Below, in pieces: positions 56,647 to 64,000 of a DNA stretch of 64,000 nt. A program made the translations under genes and the position numbers. The notes below the pieces were generated by a model that ran no database searches, was not told the DNA's origin, and saw nothing but the letters and a program-made list of their open reading frames with translations. Position 1 is the first letter of the stretch. Each line of letters begins with the position of its first letter. The stretch comes from Zelonia costaricensis (Eukaryota > Euglenozoa > Kinetoplastea > Trypanosomatida > Trypanosomatidae), in the NCBI GenBank assembly GCA_030849075.1, contig JASAOO010003493.1:1-64000 (forward strand), written 5' to 3'.

Positions 56647-57582
56647 TTACGCGATGGCTGACTCGTTGATTTCACCGAGCAAGCCGCGGGACTGCAAGAA
56701 GAGCGGAACGAGCGGCAGCTTTGCGGACGTGAGCGCCACCCCCTGCGCGTCGAGGCTGAGCAGCTTCAAAGCGGGAAACCGAGTCCGCAGCGCCGCCTCT
56801 TCCTCGGCCGAGCAGCGCGCGCCGGCCTCACACAGAACGACCGCCGTGGGCTTCGTGAAGCGGGCCTCTGCCGGCGCGCTCATGACAAGCGGCGCGTCGT
56901 ACGCGAGCAGGTCCTTGCTGTACCGGAACCGCGCCTGCTCGCGGCGTACCTCGACGGCGGCGAGCAGGGCCGCCCGCTCTGTCGGGTCGGGCACCTGGTC
57001 CTGCAGATAGCGGTTCAGCTCCGCCACGCTGGCCGCGTCCGCCGGCGCGCCGCGCAGGACATCACCGACGCGGTACGCGGCAGGGACGCACTCACGGAGC
57101 TGCGCCGTGTTATTGACAAAAAGCGTGAGCGAGGCAAACGCGTCGGGGGCGTGCAGGGCCGCACATGACGCGACCAGTGAGCCGAAGCCGAGTCCGAGCA
57201 GCCCGGCCTCACAGCGCAGGATGTCCTCCTGCATCTTGATCAGATCCGCGGCGCACGCCAGCGGGTAGGCCGCGGCAGCGGGCATAGGCGCCGCCTCGGA
57301 GTAGTTGTGTCCGCGCAGGTCAGCGCAGTACACCTCCAGCGGCTCCGTTGGCGTCAACCGCGACAGAGGCAGGTCGGCAACACACCCGTTCAACTGTTGC
57401 TGCCATGCCGCACAGCTACCGAGGAAGTCGTGCACGGCGATCACCTTCGCTGGCGGCCGCGTGTCCATGTGCCAGCGGAAGGAGGCGAGCGCGTAGGAGA
57501 TGGCGGCCGGGGTCTCACTGATCTTCGCCCCGGTGGAGGCCGCGCCTGCCTTGCCAAAGACACTACGAAGAAATCCGCTCAT
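56647..57582 (-). CDS. Alpha/beta-hydrolase-fold protein lacking the catalytic serine
   Basis: A 311-residue protein with the early part of the alpha/beta-hydrolase fold, near the ABHD11 type. Residues 46-60 (KVIAVHDFLGSCAAW) give the first strand and oxyanion-type loop, usually HGxxG. Residues 82-92 (LEVYCADLRGH) match the DxRGHG segment. The nucleophile-elbow equivalent is LLGLGFGSLVA (128-138). In active enzymes this reads GxSxG; here position 132 is Gly, so the serine is absent. No catalytic His is visible near the end, where it is normally found. It is therefore probably a non-enzymatic member, or uses other residues. The N-terminus (1-20), basic with small residues, could be a weak mitochondrial signal, as in ABHD11. 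The ATG is at 57580-57582. Confidence 0.83.
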   Translation of the reverse strand: MSGFLRSVFGKAGAASTGAKISETPAAISYALASFRWHMDTRPPAKVIAVHDFLGSCAAWQQQLNGCVADLPLSRLTPTEPLEVYCADLRGHNYSEAAPMPAAAAYPLACAADLIKMQEDILRCEAGLLGLGFGSLVASCAALHAPDAFASLTLFVNNTAQLRECVPAAYRVGDVLRGAPADAASVAELNRYLQDQVPDPTERAALLAAVEVRREQARFRYSKDLLAYDAPLVMSAPAEARFTKPTAVVLCEAGARCSAEEEAALRTRFPALKLLSLDAQGVALTSAKLPLVPLFLQSRGLLGEINESAIA

Positions 57583-58476
57583 GTTTCGCTGCCCTCAGAG
57601 CCTCGCACACAACTGCTGAGCTCGTCGGCTGTGTTCTCGTTCTGTTTCCTTTTTCTTTCGCTGGCTTCGCGCCCTGTTCTCCTACCGTAATCAGCACTGG
57701 GGGGAGGGGGGAGGGGGCACAGCCGGTGCTAGACAGCGATCGGCGTATGGCGGCTGCAGAGTGGCGGCCTCTGCCCCGGTGCGTGCGATGATGTGAGATG
57801 GAGTGAGGAGGGAGAGAGAGGGAGGGGAAGCGAGAACGACACAAACGCGACGTGTGTGGCAGTAGACCCGCGTGAGCAGGCAAAGGGGGGGGGGAGTCGG
57901 CAAGCTTTATTTTCCTACTTGAGAGTCCGTGCATGCGAGGCACCGGAAGGAGGAGAGGAGGGGGGCGGGAGAGCGAGGATGCACCGGCACAGCACCCCCG
58001 CACCCACGCACTCACCGGGGCAGCCCTTCACCAGCTGCGGCCCTTTCGAAAAGGCGGAGGGGAAAAGGGATGCTACGAGGACGAGTTGATCACGTGCACA
58101 GTCGGCGGTTGAACAACACTCGGATTTTCGTTTCTTCACTTTGTTTCAAGGTTGCGGTCGAGGCGACGGAGGCACGAGGACGCTCACAAACACACAAAGA
58201 GCACCAGCGGTGGGGGGCTCTGGTGCGTACACTACATCGAGTCGAGGGGGGGGGAGGGGCCAACCGCCAGATGACAGGCAGAGTCGTGAACATCATTCGG
58301 AAAAAAGTCGTTAGTTTACATCAAGTCCATCAATGCAGCACTGGGCACGGCTCGAGCAGCAACGCGCCAGCGCCGTGAGACGCAGCACTCCATGAGAAGC
58401 AGACGCCGTCGATGAAAGCAGGCGCCGAGCCTACTCGGCCCCGCCCCACCCCGTCCTCCCCTGTCCCCCCACCCGT
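57583..58476 (-). other. Spacer between the separase-like and alpha/beta-hydrolase-like genes
   Basis: Plus-strand G/A tracts at about 57698-57716, 57804-57834 and 57886-57897 offer sense pyrimidine runs upstream of the hydrolase-like ATG. Another at about 58236-58258 lies closer to the separase-like stop. No gene is supported. Confidence 0.56.
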
Positions 58477-61400
58477 CTACGCCTTGCCCTTGGTTGAGCC
58501 GGCGCCGAGGACGCCGTAGAACGTCACAAGCGGCGCCTTGGCATCCTTCGTCTTGCCACGCAGCTGCTCCACTAGCGCTTTGCCAGAGGACGCCGAGGCG
58601 AGGCAGCGACGCGCGACCACGTCGGCCGCGGCGGGGCTACACGGGAAGGTGTTCGCCGCCACAAACTTCGCGCCGCGCAGGAGCAGGAGCGCCTGCGCCA
58701 TCCAGCGCGGGTAAGGCGCCGTGCCGACCCGCTCCACCGCGGGGTTCAGCGTCGCCGCGAGCCGCTCCCGCTCCTCCCGCTGCTGCGAGCACGGGTTGGC
58801 CGCGCCGTCAGCCAGCACGACGCCGTTGAGCTGGGCAAAGTTGAGGGATGCCAGGTACGGCCACGGCACGGCGTCGAGGAGGCTGCCGCACATATTCACC
58901 ACGAGGGAGCCGGGCACGGTGGAGCGCAGCAGCCATGCGAGGTACGCCGCGTCCGGCACGCTGCCGGCGGTGCTGCACGTAACGAGGTGCTGCGGCGCCA
59001 CCTTCGACTTGGCAAGGTCCGGCCCGATCGTTGCGGCAACCGAATCGCGGTGGTCACCAAAGACGTCGATGAAGCACAGCATCGGCCCTGCCGCGGGGCT
59101 CTTCGTCGTCGCGTTACCCCCAGCCGACTTGGGCGGCTGCTGCGAGCCTCGCTTGCCACTGCGCTGCGGCTCGCCCAGCTTAGAGACGACCGTCGCCGCG
59201 CCGAGCTCTCGCAGCACCGCGGAGCAGCACCCCAGCACGCTCGTCTGCTCCCACGGAAGGGCCTGCAGCTCCGGCGCAAGGCACAGGTACACCGGCGTCT
59301 TCTCGCAGTACTGCTGCAGGCTGGGCTGGAACTCGCCAAAGAGCTCATCGGCGAGCTCGTTCAGGAGTTTCATCATGTCCGCCAGGTCCTCGGCCGTCAC
59401 GCGCTCCTCCGCGCTGCCGGTGCGCACCACGTCGGCGCCGCACAGCTGCGCGTGCTTGCGCGCCTCAATTGCGTTCACTTCGCTGTGCAGGGCAGCCCAC
59501 CTCTGGTGCGGAACGGGGCGCCGCCGCCCCTCCACGACGCCGTCGGGGTGGCGCAGCGTGACGACGCACGCGCCGGCCCTGTAGTCGTCGACCGCCACGG
59601 AGAGCACCGCCGTGTCAATCGCGTACGGGGACAGCTCCGCGGTGTGCAGCGACTTGGCTGTGGCCGCCGTCGTGGTCGCCGGCGGCGTCTCTGTGGTGCT
59701 CTTCTCCGTCTCGACGCACAGGACCCCGCAGCCGCGCATGCCACGCTCCATCGGCGTCGTCGCCGCGGCCAGGTCCACCAGGCGCGCGTACGAGCGGCCG
59801 TTGGTGAAGGCAGGCAGGACAGCGCGCATCTGCCGCCACGCTCGCCCTTCCGGGCAGTCCATCATCTCATTCACGCAGCATCGCCAGAGCAGGCCAACGA
59901 GCTGGTTCGTCTGCGTCTGCTCCGCCGCCGCCGCCGCGATCTGGGGGCGATCGAGCAGCGCGGCGATGTGGCCCAGCTCACTGCTCAGCTGCGCGGCCAT
60001 GTCGAAGTGCCCGTGGCGCGCCGCCTCCTCCACGCCCAGCGAGACGCGGTGCAGCAGTTCCTGGTCGCCGTCCGACAGCGGTCGCGTCGGTGGCACGGGG
60101 TTGGACTCGCAGAGGCTGCGCCGCTTGCCGGAGGCCATGCTCCTGCGCGCGCGGCTGCCCGGCTTGTCCGCGCGCGCCGGCACCAGGCGGGCCCGCCGCC
60201 ACGCCGCCGTCAGAAGCCCGTGCAGGCGCGACTGCAGTTCCACGCCGACGAGATCATCGGCACGCTCTAGCTGACTCTCGAGGCGCCGCAGCACCTCGAT
60301 CTGCGCGATGGTGACGAGGATGGACAGGGACAGCCGCATGTGTGGCCACTCGCTGCACTGCGCCGCCGCCGTCTCGAGCAGCGCCGGCACCGACGCGACG
60401 TTCAGCATCGTCGCGGCGTCAGCACCGTCGATGCCGTAGTGCCGCAGGGCCTGCTCCAGCTCCTCTGCGTCGGGGGTGATGCTGCTCTGCCAGCGCTCGC
60501 CGATCTTCTCGAAGTGCGTCACCGCCACCTCGGCTGTGCCGCCGTGCACGGCAGTGAAGGGCGATGGCGGCTCCGCAGCCGCGGAGGCAGCAGGGGCGGC
60601 GGCTGCGGCACCACGGATGAAGCGCAGTACCTCCTTCTCACACCGAGTCGGCGCGTTCGAGGTGGGAAGTCGCAGGCTGGCCATCGTCAGCTGACGGAAC
60701 GCCGCGAGCAGGCACGACGCGAGCGTGCTCACCTCGATGCGGTCGATGGCGGTCCAGTAATTGATGCGCGCCGCCAGCAGCGCCAGACTCGACCCGGCAA
60801 AGCCGTCGGCAGCCGCGTGCTGTGAGACCGCTTCACCTGGACTGCACGCAGCCCGTGCGTCACGCAGCTGCTGCAGTACCGCCTGCAGCGCGTGACGCTC
60901 CTCAAGCAGCACTTGCAGCCGACCGCGCACCTCGTCTGTCCTCTCCCCATACTGCGCGACCCACTGCGGTGTCACGCGGCCGCGTGCGTGCCACTGCGCC
61001 AGCAGCGCTGCGAAGCGGCCTTGTGGCGACTCCGCCTTCTCGGCAAGCAGCACAATCTCCCGCAGCAGCTCCTGTACCGCGGTGCGCCGCTGCTCGAGAG
61101 TCGAGAACGCTGGTCGGTACGCGAGTGGGGTGTCAAGCGGGAACTGCAGCGCAAACGTAGGCGTCAGCCGGCGAATCCACATCCCCAGCGCAGCCTGCAC
61201 CTCGGCGCGCACACACGCCGACCGCACAGACAGCGCCGGGCCCGCCACGGCGTCCCGCCACTGCAGCAGCTGCTTGCGCACGAGAGCGGCGCACTGGACC
61301 GCCTCGACGGTGGCGTGAGACGCCATGAGCGCGTGCACGCGGTCGCCGCAGATGTCGACCCAGTGGCGCAGCGCGGCGGCGGGCGGGGCCGTCGACGGTG

Positions 61401-64000
61401 CCGCCGAGGTGGGGGCAATGGCGTCAAATGCGGCCTGCAGCGTGCGCAGGGCTGCGCCGTAGTGGGAGCAGGTCGCCTCGTGCGCCGCGCGGATGCGTAG
61501 TGCCCGGGCCTTGATGTCGGCTGCAGCCCAACTTCCGCACTCCTCGCCGCGGCAGAGCACGTCCCTGGCGACGACCACCGCCTCCTCCGTCTCGCCGAGC
61601 TGACACCGAATCTCGCACTCGCCCAGCACCATCCCGGCCTCCCACGACGGCGTCAAGCGCCTCTCCTCGAGGTCGCGGCGCACGGCCTCGTCCACGAGCG
61701 ACTTCACAGCGGGCAGCTCCGCTAGCGCCGACATGTACGCGCCGTTGGCCAGCCCACCCGCCGACGCCGCGGCGCACATTTTCGAGTTGCACAGCCGCTG
61801 CACCACGCCGCAGCGGGAGTCGCTCGCGGCATCGCCGAGGGCGAGCGCGGCGGCAAAGCGCACCCACGTGAAGACGGCAAAGCAGTGCGGCTCGTCGCCG
61901 ATGCTGACGAGGTAGTCGCCCACCTCGAGCAGACTCTCCCACAGTCCCTCCGTGTTGAGCTGGAACTCCTCGTCGGGCGCGCAGCGGCGCACCATGCGGG
62001 CGGCGGCGGGCGGCTCATTGTAGCCGTAGTAGAGGTGTGCGGCGGCGGGCAAGTGCATGTCGAGCGGCGCCCCCTCCGCGGCGCTCTCGCGCACCCACTT
62101 CCCGCACAGGTGCCACAGAGAGCGGACGTAGTCGAGTATCAGGAAAGCGCAGTCGCGCCGCGACCTGAGGGCGATGTGCGACCGTTGCTCCGCGCTCAGC
62201 GTCGCGCCGCCGCCGCCGCTCGCCATAGTGTGCGGCAGCGTGCGGAAGAGCAGCGCGACAATGCGCAGGGCCAAGAAGAGGTGCTGAAACGTGACACCCG
62301 TCACCTTGGTCGTCTGCGCGCGCCGCGGCGCCTTGGACGCAGTGGTGCCGGTGCGCCGCCCCGAGCAGGTGTCGCCGCTCGCAGCAAGCTCGTCGTCGCC
62401 GTCCTGCAGTGCAGCCCGCACCTCGCCGCTGAGGAACGTGGCGGTCAGCGATGCCTCGGCAAGCGTATTGGTCCAGCGTTGCTCCTCGTCGCTTCCGCCG
62501 TGCAAGAGCGGGGCCGACTCGGGCAAGCCTTCCAGTGTACGCAGCGCCTCCTGCAGCAGCGCCGTCACGTGTGCCACCGGCGTCGAGTCGCCGTGCCGCT
62601 CCATCGCCGTGTAGGCGTGCTCAAACAGGCACTGCGCCGTCGCCATCGCGTTGCCCTGCGCCGCGGCGAGCGCCAGGGCGAACGCCTCCGCCTGCCCGCC
62701 CGCGTCGCCGGCGCCGCTACCGACAATCATCCACCCGCGCGCCTGCAGGTCCGCCTCCACGTTGCGGGACGCCTGCAAGAAGTACTCCACGGACGGGTCG
62801 CGGTGGCACGCTTCGGTCACCTCGCGCACACGCAGCGACTTCTGGTACCGCGGTGGCAGAAGGTCGCGCAGGGCGCGCATCAGCGGCGTGAGCTGACGGG
62901 CGTCCTCGGGGTCGCCGCTGGAGTTGGACACGTACATGAGCACGCTGCTGAGCTGGTACACGACGTTGGTGAAGACGTCGCTCCAACTGCGCTTGGGCAG
63001 CTGCGCCAGCAGCGCCTTGGAGAGGAGCATGCGGAGGCTCGGTAGTGCGAACGTCGCCGTCGAGAGCGAGATGCGCGAGGTGCGCAGGAGGGTGTAGTAG
63101 AGGCTGTAGGCGCACGTGATGTTGTCCGCCTTGGACGCGGCGGGGCCGTGGATCGAGGCGATGGCGGAATTGACGCACGTCGTCAGCAGCAGCTGCACCG
63201 CCCGGCTGCGGGCTTCCCCGGCGAGGCCCTGCAGGTGCTCGACGCCGACCTGCGCCTTGATGGAGAGCAGCTCGGCGTAGGCGCCCCAGTCCTCCGCGTC
63301 CGGCTTGGGGTACGGCTGCGCCGCGTCCCGCGCCACCAGCGACGTCGCGGCCGAACCCTTCTTGTGGCCTGCGCCGATGCCGTTGCCACCACCGCCAGCG
63401 CCACCGCTGTCGGCTGCCTTGCCGCCCGTCGTTGCCCCGGACGTTGCCGCGTTGGCGCCGTTCGCCGATAGATTGTGTGCCTGCACGTCGCACAGGGTGC
63501 CCCATCCGAGGCGGCTGCTGGCGTAAAGGCGGTCCGCGATTTCGCAGCACTCGAGCGCCACCTCCTCCTGCCGCAGCTGCACCGCCACCGCCGCCACCCA
63601 CGCGCACAGCCGCACGCACGGGTCCTTGCGCAGCAGCGGCCGCGCGTCGCTGAAGAGCAGCGCCGTCCTGTCGGTCGCCGTAGCAGGCCCGGCCAGGGTG
63701 CCGAGCACCATCAGCAGCTGCTCCTGCGGATGCACTGCTGGCACGGGCTTGTCGCTGACGAGGCGGGTCAGAGCTGGGGCCAGCATCGCCAAGAACCACT
63801 TCTGCTTCACCGAAGGAATGAGGAGCAGCGCCTCGCTGCATAGGGCGTGCGCGCGGCGCAGCTGCGGGTTCTGCGGCTCGCTCTGCGGATAGAGGCGAAG
63901 ACGCCGCACCAGCGTCGCGCTGCCGTCGCGGCCGGGCTGCTCCGCCTTCGGCAAGGCTGCGGCTGGGGTGGTCGACGGCTTCGCGGTGGCCAGAAAGTCC
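58477..64000 (-). CDS. Separase-like (peptidase family C50) protein, 5' end outside the window
   Basis: At least 1840 residues are visible; the reading frame is still open at 64000, so the true start is beyond the window. The N-terminal and middle parts are long helical repeats (TPR/superhelix type), as in separases. The C-terminal ~300 residues resemble the separase protease domain. LCLAPELQALPWEQTSVLGC matches the conserved 'ALPWE' segment, and SLVVNMCGSLLDAVPW, GVVLADGAANP and GAKFVAANTF follow in the right order. Active separases carry His in a GHG motif and Cys in a GC-Ser-Ser motif. Here those places read NMCG and ADGA, so both catalytic residues are replaced. This may be a non-proteolytic paralogue or a divergent separase. 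Separase normally cleaves cohesin at anaphase. It ends in GSTKGKA, with no sign of frameshift in the visible part. Confidence 0.85.
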   Translation of the reverse strand, partial: DFLATAKPSTTPAAALPKAEQPGRDGSATLVRRLRLYPQSEPQNPQLRRAHALCSEALLLIPSVKQKWFLAMLAPALTRLVSDKPVPAVHPQEQLLMVLGTLAGPATATDRTALLFSDARPLLRKDPCVRLCAWVAAVAVQLRQEEVALECCEIADRLYASSRLGWGTLCDVQAHNLSANGANAATSGATTGGKAADSGGAGGGGNGIGAGHKKGSAATSLVARDAAQPYPKPDAEDWGAYAELLSIKAQVGVEHLQGLAGEARSRAVQLLLTTCVNSAIASIHGPAASKADNITCAYSLYYTLLRTSRISLSTATFALPSLRMLLSKALLAQLPKRSWSDVFTNVVYQLSSVLMYVSNSSGDPEDARQLTPLMRALRDLLPPRYQKSLRVREVTEACHRDPSVEYFLQASRNVEADLQARGWMIVGSGAGDAGGQAEAFALALAAAQGNAMATAQCLFEHAYTAMERHGDSTPVAHVTALLQEALRTLEGLPESAPLLHGGSDEEQRWTNTLAEASLTATFLSGEVRAALQDGDDELAASGDTCSGRRTGTTASKAPRRAQTTKVTGVTFQHLFLALRIVALLFRTLPHTMASGGGGATLSAEQRSHIALRSRRDCAFLILDYVRSLWHLCGKWVRESAAEGAPLDMHLPAAAHLYYGYNEPPAAARMVRRCAPDEEFQLNTEGLWESLLEVGDYLVSIGDEPHCFAVFTWVRFAAALALGDAASDSRCGVVQRLCNSKMCAAASAGGLANGAYMSALAELPAVKSLVDEAVRRDLEERRLTPSWEAGMVLGECEIRCQLGETEEAVVVARDVLCRGEECGSWAAADIKARALRIRAAHEATCSHYGAALRTLQAAFDAIAPTSAAPSTAPPAAALRHWVDICGDRVHALMASHATVEAVQCAALVRKQLLQWRDAVAGPALSVRSACVRAEVQAALGMWIRRLTPTFALQFPLDTPLAYRPAFSTLEQRRTAVQELLREIVLLAEKAESPQGRFAALLAQWHARGRVTPQWVAQYGERTDEVRGRLQVLLEERHALQAVLQQLRDARAACSPGEAVSQHAAADGFAGSSLALLAARINYWTAIDRIEVSTLASCLLAAFRQLTMASLRLPTSNAPTRCEKEVLRFIRGAAAAAPAASAAAEPPSPFTAVHGGTAEVAVTHFEKIGERWQSSITPDAEELEQALRHYGIDGADAATMLNVASVPALLETAAAQCSEWPHMRLSLSILVTIAQIEVLRRLESQLERADDLVGVELQSRLHGLLTAAWRRARLVPARADKPGSRARRSMASGKRRSLCESNPVPPTRPLSDGDQELLHRVSLGVEEAARHGHFDMAAQLSSELGHIAALLDRPQIAAAAAEQTQTNQLVGLLWRCCVNEMMDCPEGRAWRQMRAVLPAFTNGRSYARLVDLAAATTPMERGMRGCGVLCVETEKSTTETPPATTTAATAKSLHTAELSPYAIDTAVLSVAVDDYRAGACVVTLRHPDGVVEGRRRPVPHQRWAALHSEVNAIEARKHAQLCGADVVRTGSAEERVTAEDLADMMKLLNELADELFGEFQPSLQQYCEKTPVYLCLAPELQALPWEQTSVLGCCSAVLRELGAATVVSKLGEPQRSGKRGSQQPPKSAGGNATTKSPAAGPMLCFIDVFGDHRDSVAATIGPDLAKSKVAPQHLVTCSTAGSVPDAAYLAWLLRSTVPGSLVVNMCGSLLDAVPWPYLASLNFAQLNGVVLADGAANPCSQQREERERLAATLNPAVERVGTAPYPRWMAQALLLLRGAKFVAANTFPCSPAAADVVARRCLASASSGKALVEQLRGKTKDAKAPLVTFYGVLGAGSTKGKA

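Overview
The window looks like nuclear DNA of a GC-rich trypanosomatid, most likely a Leishmaniinae lineage (Leishmania, Leptomonas, Crithidia or a relative). All 21 supportable protein genes lie on the minus strand, none shows an intron, and they are separated by 0.6-1.6 kb spacers. Most spacers carry a long polypyrimidine tract on the sense strand upstream of the next ATG (seen as G/A runs on the plus strand). This is the layout of one stretch of a polycistronic transcription unit matured by spliced-leader trans-splicing and polyadenylation. Transcription runs from 64000 towards 1. The species cannot be fixed from the sequence alone. No tRNA, rRNA, mobile element, CRISPR array or strand switch was found.

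In transcription order (right to left) the genes are: a separase-like protein that runs off the window end; an alpha/beta-hydrolase-fold protein without its catalytic serine; EMC1; a low-complexity basic protein; an RPA1-like multi-OB-fold protein; the 4242-residue IFT dynein heavy chain (DYNC2H1 type); a small CCHC zinc-knuckle protein; a FAM20/Four-jointed-like secretory kinase; a PP4/PP6-type phosphatase; a POLD3-like protein with two PIP boxes; a small LYR-like protein; a Roadblock/LAMTOR4-like protein; an FHA plus tandem-BRCT protein; a WAPL-like helical-repeat protein; a kinesin-3 with a large lipid-signalling-like tail; a DCN1-like neddylation factor; a tail-anchored ankyrin protein; GAR1; a DHHC acyltransferase; alpha-COP; and a small one-TM protein.

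Neighbours need not work together in such units, but themes recur. Secretory pathway: alpha-COP, EMC1, FAM20-like kinase, DHHC enzyme. Flagellum and motors: DYNC2H1 and kinesin-3. Chromosome maintenance: RPA1-like, POLD3-like, FHA-BRCT, WAPL-like, separase-like. The least expected observations are a kinesin-3 whose tail reads as PH-like, degenerate inositol-polyphosphate-5-phosphatase, C2-like and dysferlin-like segments; a separase-like protein whose catalytic His and Cys are both replaced; an ankyrin protein ending in two Cys-Pro-Phe motifs plus a membrane anchor, as in heme oxygenase-2; and a FAM20-like kinase.

Starts were chosen at the first in-frame ATG downstream of the polypyrimidine tract. 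Several longer open frames begin at non-ATG codons or run back through the tract and were trimmed. All family calls come from reading motifs by eye; no database search was run.
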